Below, piece after piece: positions 57,701-62,457 of a stretch of 64,000 nucleotides of DNA. A program made the translations under genes and the position numbers. Position 1 is the first letter of the stretch. Every line of letters begins with the position of its first letter. The stretch spans positions 8,354,185-8,418,184 of the forward strand of contig NC_092810.1 in assembly GCF_040954645.1 (NCBI RefSeq), read 5' to 3'. The notes beneath the pieces were generated by a model. It ran no database searches. It saw only the letters and a program-made list of their open reading frames with translations, and was not told the DNA's origin. Source of the stretch: Diabrotica undecimpunctata (Eukaryota; Arthropoda; Insecta; Coleoptera; Chrysomelidae).

Positions 57701-58006
57701 GATTGTATTAAAATAAATTTAATTTTAATATCTCCAAGAAATATAAAGCGCAAACTCAATTTACAACTTTAGATTTAAATTTAGTAAACTATGTATATTA
57801 ATTTGCTTTGATATACCTTTTAGGTACAACTAACTATGATGTGGAGCTGGATGGCAATAACGAAGGTCATCCCAGGCTGTAAAACATTTCCGCCGTTTGC
57901 CCTATTAATATGGATTACGAATAATATTTTTATGATCAGCTTATTTATAAGATTTTACTATAAAACATATAAGGATAACCAAAATACTGTTACTAAAAAC
58001 GACTAA
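25759..58006 (+). CDS. Elongation of very long chain fatty acids protein (ELOVL), copy 2, five coding exons over 32 kb
   Basis: Second elongase, same strand as and downstream of copy 1. The coding join 25759-25816, 36740-36927, 41727-41846, 50166-50408, 57824-58006 gives 792 nt, 263 residues and a stop, with GT-AG at all introns. Motifs: DPRHEDY and KVLGPKLMQHRQPYNIKN (exon 2), KMSDCLET at 115-122, HIYHH at 138-142, NSIVHTFMYIYY, and T-x-x-Q-x-x-Q across the exon 4/5 join. It shares exon lengths, phases and the unusual KxxDxxET motif with copy 1. It differs at enough residues (about 30% in exon 2) to be an old, probably divergent paralogue. A second in-frame Met at 25774 aligns better with the start of copy 1 and may be the true start. 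The introns (10.9, 4.8, 8.3 and 7.4 kb) are filled with transposons, yet all coding exons are intact. Predicted ER membrane, multi-pass. Confidence 0.92.
25899..26530 (-). pseudogene. Jockey ORF2 remnant: endonuclease start fused to RNase H/C-terminus
   Basis: Starts with the conserved Jockey ORF2 opening (WNINGYYNNLPMLQIILSEQ, then NPDFV) near 26430-26520. It passes without spacer into an RNase H end (IWIPSHNGIRGNEEADKCAR) and a C-terminal zinc-binding segment with CEQCNVKLSVKHVVVDCPVF at about 26010-26080. A stop near 26290 and a frameshift at the junction break it. The junction lies at TTTGTAATAAGG, about 26425. Confidence 0.8.
26540..27814 (-). CDS. Jockey retrotransposon ORF1 (gag-like RNA-binding protein), intact
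   Basis: A 424-residue open frame, starting MSQINIINLPGNSQMDN and ending at 26540. It encodes the nucleic-acid-binding ORF1 protein of Jockey-type LINEs, which coats element RNA. The first ~100 residues are variable. A central region with YITPSERIVLSNVCPSIPYG resembles the RRM-like part. A CCHC zinc knuckle, CYNCKQNGHRATNC, lies at about residues 200-213, followed by a long Ser/Thr/Pro-rich linker and a basic C-terminal part (NPKKKQNKGKSLEAFI). No stop or frameshift is present, although ORF2 of the same element is gutted. This suggests a recent insertion or selection for trans function. Confidence 0.88.
   Translation of the reverse strand: MSQINIINLPGNSQMDNSTQRSYSTALTQQKFPSKRQAIIFNSIEDAKIQDNLLPLGEIIHPKNILFCSRLSNSRICLCLSSENIVEKFMNENNGNIEVNNQIIQARRYITPSERIVLSNVCPSIPYGVLIKELESMRLVILSTMSFLKIGAPLPEFNHIMSFWRQIFISPTDLTIPESFLINYDNTSYRIFLSSGNLTCYNCKQNGHRATNCKNPINPNTNPTSPTTAEEISTCSPLEISTITPTSTSSQTDTSTTENQLNIKQSANETTTLHMKIESLQNRSKRTIDDTLSPSPPSNDTTNKPKFTSPAEIPLNPKKKQNKGKSLEAFINQQSPPFILSYVQIKGLCDNIKNSPDPLTTVENYTNNFTALIDMLSKIYPYTQDRSTKTRNTKLRKILLKHLQMQIPHDLVSDTDSDCLQTNH
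28171..28437 (+). other. Unclassified intronic segment with a short open frame
   Basis: An open stretch 28246-28455 encodes VNELHKNLNSLVVCKKFSLP-like sequence, ending in the piggyBac terminus at 28438. I recognise no domain. It may be the flank into which the piggyBac copy inserted at TTAA (28434-28437). Confidence 0.25.
28489..30077 (-). mobile_element. Tc1-family (DD34E) element inserted at TA
   Basis: Perfect to near-perfect terminal inverted repeats: CACTCATGGACAAAAATATC at 28489 and its reverse complement ending at 30077. TA lies on both sides (28487-28488 and 30078-30079). 1589 bp with a broken transposase on the minus strand. Removing it closes the piggyBac 5' sequence exactly. Confidence 0.93.
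28760..29800 (-). pseudogene. Degenerate Tc1 transposase (DD34E)
   Basis: N-terminal paired-like HTH from about 29790: PPFRHCDEVQVAHIVILYEE then RRLSRTESIVSNTLKR. Further on are LLNVRQVTVSSQTIRRRSKE (29352-29561), 'LFTDETRI' near 29320, and the core TLIHDNARPHAASIVSNYLE with SPDLNPIEHMWDNLKR at 28815-29090. 34 residues separate Asp and Glu. Frameshifts and stops between the pieces. Confidence 0.85.
30261..30578. other. Intronic, nothing recognised
   Basis: Non-coding stretch between the broken piggyBac piece and a foldback element. It belongs to the ~6.1-kb material that separates the two piggyBac pieces. Confidence 0.3.
30579..30784. mobile_element. Foldback (palindromic) MITE, ~205 bp
   Basis: Almost the whole element is one inverted repeat. 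ATAGGGCTTTTTAACGCTTC at the left pairs with GAAGCGTTGAAAAGCCCTAT at the right, continuing through TTTCAGGYACTTGT and TTAATATATCTAC to a centre near TATATACTATATACCAATAA. Arms are about 100 bp with a few mismatches. TA occurs next to both ends. Confidence 0.85.
30785..31764. other. Intronic spacer including a tRNA-like stretch
   Basis: No coding signal. Apart from the tRNA-like boxes at about 31310-31350, I see only AT-rich sequence. The 5' end of the adjacent DD41D element probably lies in the last few hundred bases. Confidence 0.3.
31305..31370 (+). repeat. Possible tRNA-derived SINE head (A and B box-like)
   Basis: TGGTCTAGTGAC (A-box-like) at about 31315 and GAGGTTCAATTCACACC (B-box-like) at about 31333 stand about 20 bp apart, closer than in a real tRNA. 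AAAATTTTTGTTTTAC follows. Likely a tRNA-derived repeat rather than a tRNA gene. Confidence 0.35.
33403..34545 (-). pseudogene. HARBI1-like Harbinger transposase, broken by a TA microsatellite and stops
   Basis: The N-terminal part (34342-34545) reads FRKRYRFRKQTVIEIMLPV and ILYLLVALRFYATGNFQ. After a TA tract the domain continues with VTGDLRGFSQPTVSRCIFKI, GCIDCTHIPIKS (first Asp), then VVARWPGREHDSMIF and LGDSGYACLPYLMTPL (second Asp, 33703-33900). Past a stop it ends with RNTVERLFGLWKKRF (Glu, about 33650) and an acidic C-terminus. All three catalytic residues of the DDE nuclease fold are visible. The frame is interrupted near 33700 and at the microsatellite. Confidence 0.86.
34221..34315. 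repeat. (TA)n microsatellite inside the Harbinger gene
   Basis: About 95 bp of TA dinucleotides with one CACA interruption, between two coding pieces of the HARBI1-like frame. Confidence 0.95.
35650..35710 (-). repeat. Possible tRNA-derived repeat (B-box-like)
   Basis: The minus strand reads CAGGGTTCAAATCCTACATG, a good B-box with tRNA-like flanks, followed by AAGGTTTTACTTTTTT. No complete cloverleaf is apparent. It may be related to the stretch at 31305-31370. Confidence 0.35.
35770..36165 (-). pseudogene. N-terminal transposase fragment (DD82E-like helix-turn-helix region)
   Basis: The minus strand from about 36163 reads MFRPCKKSPTVFRAWEQENP, then KRIVLNEQSKRICMNVYKNL. After a frameshift near 35930 it continues 'TAFPTGIPYYTIRDIV' and 'VKKRKTRSDAGKPKQ'. 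The order (basic helix, 'VYxxL', HTH with YTI..IV, basic linker) follows the N-terminus of the DD82E copy at 8465-9530. No catalytic part is present. Assignment is by resemblance only. Confidence 0.45.
36387..36695 (+). mobile_element. piggyBac 5' UTR/start-codon fragment
   Basis: Matches the 5' region of the piggyBac at 60042-62453 (reverse complement of about 61945-62225), including AAACAAGTTTCTGCAAGCTA, TGTAGCTGGACGATGTCA and TCGCATCGAAGAACGCTAAC. That last string encodes the SHRRTLTE start of the transposase. It ends about 45 bp before ELOVL copy 2 exon 2. With 28438-30260 it forms one element torn apart by ~6.1 kb of later insertions. Confidence 0.82.
36740..36927 (+). CDS. ELOVL copy 2, coding exon 2
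   Basis: 188 nt, acceptor TTTTAG ending at 36739, donor GTAAGT at 36928. Encodes DPRHEDYMVSSPYF and KVLGPKLMQHRQPYNIKN. Confidence 0.95.
36955..37006. repeat. (TA)n microsatellite
   Basis: About 50 bp of AT dinucleotides, starting 27 bp after the exon 2 donor, as in copy 1 after exon 3. Confidence 0.95.
37007..38570. other. AT-rich intronic block, no gene recognised
   Basis: Begins TTATGATTGTTTATT after the TA tract. It contains a C/T-rich section at 37540-37900 and a poly-T tract at about 38400-38455. No coding remnant. Layout similar to 14041-15460. Confidence 0.35.
38575..41050 (-). mobile_element. Long but degenerate LINE: endonuclease, RT and C-terminus
   Basis: Minus-strand order from about 40980: GTWNVQSMF (endonuclease start), NQIDYIIINERYRYAV and SDHNPLIAKI (endonuclease end, about 40540-40660), then the RT region with ALKTMKSGKSPGPDMFPIEI (39744-40151), FIDYNKSFDKVRH, YADDTVILAENIKDL (about 39330-39370), TSMKKLESFQLWVFRSIMKI, KLEYLGHITRGEKYTLLQLI and RMSWLRNLRKWYRC. 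It ends in a (GAA)n-type tail at about 38578-38590. Many frameshifts and stops. This is the only LINE here that retains recognisable endonuclease and RT sequence together. Confidence 0.85.
41096..41495 (-). repeat. LTR-like repeat, copy B (TGTAAC...GTTACA)
   Basis: Minus orientation, perfect TGTAAC/GTTACA termini, about 400 bp, similar to 20669-21120. Shared strings include ATCTCCTGGA, AGCTATTTAAA and GTCTCAYMACAAACAGTTA. No coding. Possibly a solo LTR. Confidence 0.6.
41727..41846 (+). CDS. ELOVL copy 2, coding exon 3
   Basis: 120 nt, phase 0. Encodes AIYVYFSSSNWLCIDTTEKN through KMSDCLET, then donor GTAAGT at 41847. Confidence 0.95.
42192..43414 (+). mobile_element. 5'-truncated LINE (RTE-like) with perfect 12-bp TSD
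   Basis: Plus-strand RT: MQFGFRNSMGTREALFTL, CFIDYAKAFDRCQHQKM, a stop at 42465, GVRQGCVLSPTIFNIYSKEI, NNIRYADDTVLLATS (catalytic YADD, about 42638), FTYLGTTVNVQWDYAQEIRS, and a stop at 43056 before IEAFEMWIYRRILKISYVDH. It ends KLEYLGHVMRNKEKYRILQL...ISWLKNLRQWF with stop near 43395 and a GAAGAAGAAG tail. AGACCCTACAAA at 42180-42191 is repeated at 43415-43426. Only two stops, so it is fairly young. Confidence 0.92.
43453..43517. repeat. (TA)n microsatellite
   Basis: 65 bp of TA dinucleotides, the insertion site of the DD41D element that starts at 43518. Confidence 0.96.
44213..44264. repeat. (TA)n tract, left half of the LINE tail
   Basis: About 52 bp of TA dinucleotides following the LINE stop codon. 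Confidence 0.93.
44265..45675. mobile_element. Unclassified ~1.4-kb AT-rich insertion with TGTTAT...ATAACA ends
   Basis: Starts TGTTATTGTGATAT and ends ATATCATAACA, imperfect inverted termini with TG/CA edges. It sits inside a TA tract. Non-coding. Contains a ~70-bp tandem duplication (AAACTGAATCTCTCGTTGGC twice, 44910-45000). Could be a solo LTR or a non-autonomous DNA element. Confidence 0.5.
45676..45757. repeat. (TA)n tract, right half of the LINE tail
   Basis: About 82 bp of AT dinucleotides running up to the target duplication. Confidence 0.93.
46052..46320. repeat. Foldback insert with perfect 23-bp hairpin and hammerhead-like core
   Basis: 16-bp inverted ends (TGAACTTTGATCAGAT at 46052 and its complement ending 46320) enclose a perfect hairpin: 23-bp arms at 46066-46088 and 46092-46114 with a 3-base loop. 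Further on, CTGAAGA, a GATC-TAGG-GATC stem and GAAA stand in the order of a hammerhead ribozyme core (46236-46259). Non-coding, within the DD41D element. Confidence 0.6.
46376..47388 (-). pseudogene. Broken DD41D mariner-like transposase
   Basis: N-terminus from 47388 (MKYLTKTHRIEILMMIGYRE), a frameshift near 47260, then TTVLRCLHKKKLHPYKLTFV, ILFSDVSTFTLNG (first Asp present but Glu replaced by Val), RYWSAENPHWMRETHTQYPQ and IIGDHIIGPIFVDSN. After a further break, TIEWPARSPDLTPLIFFLWG, in which the third Asp has become Ile. The final helix-rich tail ends at 46376. Closely related in order and motifs to 5584-6642. Confidence 0.85.
48085..49075 (+). pseudogene. Tc1 (DD34E) transposase, degenerate
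   Basis: Begins MPYVGLSDVQRGRIVALVEQ at 48085. A stop or frameshift near 48166 is followed by RWFKTYARFLELGTLKNRPR and HPELQWQLLQTAGIDISVET, a damaged first-Asp region ('RFSDETGIGLR', about 48490-48520) and GGTVMFWGGIMMGEKTPLRP. The core then reads IFMHDNVPPHTSRVATDFLD (second Asp) and SPDINLIEHMWN (Glu, with Pro of NPIE changed to Leu), 34 residues apart. The tail ends IRARGGNTDY* near 49068. Terminal repeats not identified. Lies in intron 3 of ELOVL copy 2. Confidence 0.85.
49260..50028 (+). mobile_element. CR1/L2-like LINE 3' end with (ACTATG)n tail
   Basis: Encodes the RT C-terminus: KLNKALYAISRIKNTLPISA, YYSLAYSHMCYNVILWGNSV and QKKIIRKIFNLDYQQPCKP. After a frameshift it reads RVPKHRTSKFQNCFRYMGLT, then 'YNHLPKTVKEIPLISKFKKK'. 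A 3' UTR of about 250 bp ends in tandem TATGAC units (49997-50028). The layout is typical of CR1/L2/Daphne-type elements, which end in short tandem repeats. 5'-truncated. It stops 137 bp before ELOVL copy 2 exon 4. Confidence 0.78.
50166..50408 (+). CDS. ELOVL copy 2, coding exon 4
   Basis: 243 nt, phase 0. Encodes VFFILRKKYQQASFLHIYHH, NSIVHTFMYIYYLLTAIDSK and RGLTLIQI, then donor GTAAGT at 50409. Confidence 0.96.
50409..51000. other. Start of ELOVL copy 2 intron 4, nothing recognised
   Basis: Non-coding AT-rich intron sequence up to the LINE target duplication at 51001. Confidence 0.35.
51012..52072 (+). mobile_element. 5'-truncated LINE with 11-bp TSD
   Basis: Degenerate RT: ILAFADDVDTTAQSTREAKE (catalytic FADD, 51287-51330), frameshifted 'SIMTIPKSKILSIPAKIRVY', ERKILRTIYEP, and a C-terminal 'DRQQWREIVNAANTHIEL' before a GATGATGATG tail. 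GATACTTGTGG at 51001-51011 and 52073-52083 is the target duplication. Its consensus resembles the LINE at 54285-55440 more than the YLGHI.RGEKY type. Confidence 0.86.
52084..52392. other. Intronic, nothing recognised
   Basis: No coding. The string ATATCCCATAAATTCTC occurs twice about 36 bp apart near 52252 and 52288. Confidence 0.3.
54285..55440 (-). mobile_element. LINE, inserted in the GAA tail of a second LINE
   Basis: The minus strand encodes YPCGFRAGRSTIEKIFTIRQ-like RT palm, VHQIFLDFQQEYNSM, NSGLKQEDPLSPLLFNFALE and the catalytic VFADDIDAVTHSTE (54867-55418). Degenerate pieces run to 'RRAIVDDSPRVVKL' near 54310. A (GAAGAA)n tail occupies 54285-54310. Not the same family as its neighbour at 55455-56644. 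Confidence 0.82.
55455..56644 (-). mobile_element. LINE (RTE-like), 5'-truncated, long intact RT reading frame
   Basis: From about 56600: QHPKLM and NLYWHQTAQ, then one open frame 56443-55475 (322 codons) with RRGVRQGCVLSPLLFNIYSE, INNIRYADDGVLICDNIVDL (YADD), KFKYMGSWLFEDWASDREVK, LRLRFTKYYVWSVLLYGVEG, AFEMWLYRRILKIPW, TAYLGHIMRNEKYQFLQLII and FWLRNIRQWTGINDIQS. A (GAA)n tail lies at about 55452-55466. TAGAAGAACT at 54275-54284 and 56645-56654 encloses this LINE plus its neighbour as one event site. Confidence 0.88.
57824..58006 (+). CDS. ELOVL copy 2, coding exon 5 and stop
   Basis: 183 nt including TAA. Acceptor TTTTAG ending 57823. Encodes VQLTMMWSWMAITKVIPGCK, KTFPPFALLIW and FMISLFIRFYYKTY, ending VTKND. 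Confidence 0.95.
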   Translation, partial: VQLTMMWSWMAITKVIPGCKTFPPFALLIWITNNIFMISLFIRFYYKTYKDNQNTVTKND

Positions 58007-58073
58007 ATATGTCTTAAAAAGTAAATATTAAAAATTTTCATTTTCATTTTTTGTATGATAAATGAAGTCATGG

Positions 58074-58076
<3 letters not shown>

Positions 58077-58118
<42 letters not shown>
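58077..58118. repeat. (TA)n microsatellite
   Basis: About 42 bp of TA dinucleotides in the likely 3' UTR or flank of ELOVL copy 2. Confidence 0.95.
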
Positions 58119-58120
<2 letters not shown>

Positions 58121-58182
58121 AATGCGGAATTATAATTTGATGCACACTTTAATGTACCTGATAGAGGGCACCACATATGTGA

Positions 58183-58188
58183 AATAAA
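58183..58188 (+). promoter_or_regulatory. Candidate polyadenylation signal of ELOVL copy 2
   Basis: AATAAA about 180 bp after the stop. The nearest perfect hexamer, but the TA tract lies between. Confidence 0.3.
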
Positions 58189-58599
58189 TTTGCGCTTAAC
58201 TTTTTTGCTCTTCACGTTCAGGCTATATGTGTCAAAAAATATTAAAGATACATTAATGCAAAAAAAAAGATATACCTGTTAATATCTTCCAAACTTAGCA
58301 GTTTCAGAGATAATCGCATTTTACAGATCAGCTCCATAATACTTTTTAGTTGTAATATTTGAGCGCCAAGGCACTGAATACCTGTAGATAAGCTTAATTA
58401 ATAGTTTATTCTTATAAAAACAGCTTAACGATGGATATGCTATACTCCAAAATGCTTTCTTAATGCTGCTAAATATTTTATTTAAAGCCAGTTTTGATGT
58501 TATCATTAGACAACCCCAATCTTATTTAATGCATTGCGAGAAATCTTTACACAGTAGTCTGATGTTATGAATTCTTTTGACAACTTAACATAACTATTG

Positions 58600-58825
58600 T
58601 GTCTGAAAAATACCTGCATATTGGCAAATGATATTCGAAACGGACAAATTCCTAACTTCTCCTTCGTCGATAAAATATTATTTTCAGACGAAGCTACATT
58701 TCAACGCCTTGGTGTTTTGTGGTGGAACCATCATTTCTGGGACATTGAAAATCCACGTGTTACGAGAGAAAGGCATTTCCAATATAAGTTTTAAATAAAC
58801 GTATGATGTGGAATCATTGGTAATT
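58600..58825 (+). pseudogene. Mariner-like transposase fragment (first-Asp region)
   Basis: Encodes FVDKILFSDEATFQRLGVLW, then WDIENPRVTRERHFQYKF and, after a stop, 'INV*CGIIGN'. This is the SDEATF...NPR..RE.HFQ..F..NVWCGIIGN block of DD41D-group transposases. Only about 70 codons remain. Confidence 0.7.
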
Positions 58826-58881
58826 AATAATAACTTCAAATTTGAATGGTGAGAACTGTTTACATTTTTTACAAAATGATT

Positions 58882-59570
58882 TTATTGATTTGTTGGAAGT
58901 TTTTCTCTTGGTATCGGTGGTCTGCTAAGTGGGTTTGTTCCATTAAACTCTTGTACGGCGTGTGCCATTTCGTTAACTAGGCTATCGCGCAACTCGTTGT
59001 CATGCTGTGTATTATCAGGTTGAGTTTCTTGCTCTTGTATGACAACCTCAGGAATTGGCTCTTGTATTGCATTAAGGGCTTGATTTCCAACTACCTCTTG
59101 ATTATAAATCTCCCGTTCGACTTCGCTTCTGATGGTATTACGTCTAGTCTCTGGGATGAGATTATTTCTGATAATTACCCGGTATTGATCTGTTACTCGT
59201 TGTTCAGATACTTGCATTTCTGGGTACTCTCTGTGAAATTCGGCATACAGATTTTGTCGATAGCCGATCGTTTCTTGACCGAGGTTTGTCACCTTATAAT
59301 AAAAGCACAAAATATTTTCATTTATAGACACAGTCCATTTCAATCGCTGCCTCGGTCGTCCCGCCTGAGTGAGCGCCGGCTGATGTTCCAGCGCAGCACC
59401 TTCAGCGAGTGGAGCTCTTGTTGTTGTTTGGCTCGCTTGTTGTTGTTGTTGTTCTTGATGGGCTGTAGCTGATTGTATGACAGGGGCCCGCCTCCTCAAT
59501 ACCCCGCCACCGACGTCCAGCGTTGGCTCCATACGTGCCGTGGTGATCCCCAGGCAGCCACCCTAAACAT
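58882..59570 (-). CDS. LINE 5' region: ORF N-terminal domain, 3'-truncated
   Basis: A 216-codon open frame from 59532 (MEPTLDVGGGVLRRRAPVIQ). A Gln-rich stretch (HQEQQQQQASQTTTRAPLAE) is followed by RLKWTVSINENILCFYYKVT and LYAEFHREYPEMQVSEQRVT, then DQYRVIIRNNLIPETRR. I associate this WT.E.N..IL..YY...YR..L...F...YP...V.EQRV.DQ pattern with the N-terminus of certain LINE proteins. After an acidic, Gln/Glu-rich part it stops at 58882. Unlike the other LINEs here, it is the 5' end that survives and the RT that is missing. Function beyond probable nucleic-acid binding is unknown. Confidence 0.5.
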
Positions 59571-60037
59571 AAATTATTACACTCTATTATCATGGGTGTG
59601 CATTTTATACCTACTGCCAGGTGTCAGTTTTTGTTCCACGGCAGATATCCCTCTGGGTATCTGCGCTATAAATACCCAGACAGTATCCCCCATTCGCAGG
59701 GGGCCGCGCCTGATAGAGTAACTGACAGAAAACTCCGACAGGCAATTTTTATTATTATTAATTTTATTATTATTATTAATTAACCTCGAATGTGCAATGA
59801 AACGAAATTTACTGTGAAAAACATAATAAATAATGCCATTAAGATAACCAATATCAATGAGAGGATCTCTTGGAATTCGTTCCGCAAACTGATGGAAGTT
59901 TGCGGAATTAACTTAAAGTTTCCATGTTTCGTGCTTGAGCCATTATTGGCGAGTCGGAAAACCGTTATCCTTGTATATTTATTTAACGCAAAAATAATTT
60001 TTTTATCAAAAAGCAACTTTTTTCATGCATATTATGT
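59571..60037. other. Probable LINE 5' UTR and flank, no gene
   Basis: GC-richer part 59590-59720 (CCACGGCAGATATCCCTCTG and following) looks like the 5' leader of the element above. An (ATT)n-type tract lies at 59745-59785. A short hairpin TCCGCAAACT...AGTTTGCGGA is at about 59880-59906. Confidence 0.4.
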
Positions 60038-60041
60038 TTAA

Positions 60042-62453
60042 CCCTGCTGTCCCGTTCGATTCAACTACACAAATGTACTGTTCGGGTCAATATGACCCAA
60101 CTATGGCTTACGCTCCTGAATCGAAATAAAATAAGCTAATAGTGCTAAACAAAATTTTACTAACAAAAAATTATGGTTAATTAAACAAAAATGATGTTGT
60201 TAATGTAAATTAAACCTTATAAACAAAAACAAAAGGTATTTTTTTCTTTCATTAACCAGAAAAGCCTAATAACAAATATCTACAAAATTTAATTCATTTT
60301 ACAACTGGGACAGTAATAAAAAGAATGGGTTTTACAAATATGTTTATGACATATACAACATAAAATATTAGTCTTATTATCGTTTTTAAAACAAAATTTA
60401 TAGCGTGATCGTTTAGCAGGTGGAGTTGGATTGTTCATAGACGGTTCACACGAACTAGAATTTCCATCTTCTCTACTCACTTCTGCTCGTGTCCTTTTTA
60501 CCAGTTCTTGTGAGTCTTTGGTTCTTGGTAAATTTTTCCTGGAAAGGATAAGTGGTTTCACCAGTGTTTTTCCCAATTCCTCAAGAAAAATTCGCCGTTT
60601 TGTAAGTTTATTGGTGTTCCATTGGGGATTTATTGATGTCCATAAAACGAACGCGTTGTAGGCAGAAATGTCCAGCATATTATAAAAAACAATGATGGGC
60701 CAGCGATTTGTCTTTCTCTTACGTATATATGTACCAACAAGCTGATCTAGAGTATCCACTGCTCCCTTACTGGAATTATAATCTAAAATAATTTGGGGCT
60801 TTTTGTCATTTCTGTCACTAATAGCCTTTTCATGATGCAAAGTACTCATAAGAACAACATTTTTATTCTTTTTAGGAATATAGTTAACAACAGTGGTATC
60901 TTGCGTGAAGTAAAAATACGAACTATGACCTTCTTTATTCGCAATTTGTGCTGGAAACTCTGGTTTATTTTTTTTATAGTCCCCAGCATTGTATTTTTTC
61001 TTTTTAGAAGAAGTTGGCCTAAATTGTACGATGTAAAAAAGTTATCGCAAGTAATATTGTGGCCTTTCAAATCATTAGTCAAGTCGCACACCACACGCAT
61101 TCCCTGGTTTCGTTCTGGCGCGGCACCTGCTTCTTTTCCTGTATAGATCTGCAATTTTAGAGCATAAGAACTTTTTTTGTCATATAAAGCCCAAATTTTT
61201 ATGCCATATTTCGCTGGCTTGCTTGGAATGTACTGTTTGAAGGGACAGCGACCTCTAAAGGCTACTAATTGCTCGTCGATAGTAACATTTTCATCAGGGT
61301 TAAAAAATTTTGGTAGATTTTCCACCCATTTTCCCCAAATTTCACGTATTGCAGCAAGTTTATCTAATCATCTCCTATCCTGTCTAGTAGTCTTGCTATC
61401 AAAACGTATCACTTGCGAAATTTTTGTAAACACTTCAAGGGACATTGTTGCTCAAAATATACTACGACCAGTTTCTTCATTCCACAAACTTTTAGTTGAT
61501 ACACCATGGGACTTAAAAACTCCAGCTAACAATAAAAGACCCATGTATGCTTGAAAACCAATTTTATCCAAGTCTTTCCAGTTGGTTCCAAAAACACGCT
61601 GGCCTTCCATGTTTGTCATATTAATAATTTAGTTTGCAACTATGTCAGAAAAGAGCACGTCAAATGAATTTTTGATATCGAAAATTCGTGCACATGCGTA
61701 CCTTTTAACTCCTGGAGCATTATTTATAACATGGGCAGTAGAAAAAGGACCGCGTTGATAAGGAGGATCAAGCGACCACTGAATATTACCATCTTTCGAA
61801 GGAACTGTTACAGAAGGTTCTACAGGATGTGGTACATAGAATGGAATAACAGAATCATCACTACTTTCTTCTTCACTCTCACTACTTGTATGGTTTTCTG
61901 TTTCTGATATGTATTCATCACTGTCTGACACGTTCGCGAGCTCGCGCAGCTCATTTTCGGTTAGCGTTCTTCGATGCGACATTATTAACATGCAAAAATA
62001 GACTGAAATGTATATGAATGGCATGAATGCGCTTGACATATCATCAGTGTCCTACCACTTGTCTATCAGCCCCACTTCCTTCTACATGACGTGCCCTTCT
62101 ACCTGACATCGTCCAGCTACACTTCAAATTTTTTACAAGTTCTAGCTTGCAGAAACTTGTTTTTATTTATAAACTTACATGACTGACAAACACTGTTAGA
62201 AAACTAAACATACGTATACAGGAAATTTTTAACGGTTTAAATAAGTGGGTCATATTGACCCGAACGTATCATAGGTAACAATTTAATTTTTATCAAAAAA
62301 ATCAGGAAGTTGAAGTTTTAGCTCATATGCAATTGAAAGACCTCAGATTATGTAATAAAGTCACGGAATACCAAAACGTTACGCCGCGTAATAATTTGTA
62401 AAATAAGAAATCATTTTTTTTTGGGTCAAATAGACCCGAACAGGACAGCAGGG
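60042..62453 (-). mobile_element. Near-complete piggyBac element with TTAA target duplication
   Basis: CCCTGCTGTCC at 60042 and its complement GGACAGCAGGG ending at 62453 are exact terminal repeats. TTAA flanks both (60038-60041 and 62454-62457). Subterminal palindromes GTTCGGGTCAATATGACCC (about 60080) and GGGTCATATTGACCCGAAC (about 62248) repeat the motif, and a variant sits next to the right end. 2412 bp. The transposase is on the minus strand with a few frame breaks. Confidence 0.93.
60289..62039 (-). pseudogene. piggyBac transposase with few disabling mutations
   Basis: Start MSHRRTLTENELRELANVSD near 61983 (upstream in-frame Met at 62039 also possible), followed by an acidic serine-rich stretch and 'CARIFDIKNSFDVLFSDIVA'. 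A frame break near 61629 and a damaged part (61325-61620) come before ENLPKFFNPDENVTIDEQLV (first Asp), FRGRCPFKQYIPSKPAKYGI, GHNITCDNFFTSYNLGQLLL (second Asp), and a frame change near 60850. It continues LDYNSSKGAVDTLDQLVGTY (third Asp), RKTNRWPIIVFYNMLDISAY and a cysteine-rich C-terminus, CCICHKHICKTHSFYYCPSC, the usual zinc-binding tail. All three catalytic Asp regions survive. Confidence 0.9.
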
Positions 62454-62457
62454 TTAA

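Noticed and set aside
59002..59472. 156-codon plus-strand open frame
   Set aside because: Shadow of the minus-strand LINE N-terminal domain; no recognisable motifs.
61177..61554. 125-codon plus-strand open frame
   Set aside because: Antisense to the piggyBac transposase core; composition follows the other strand.
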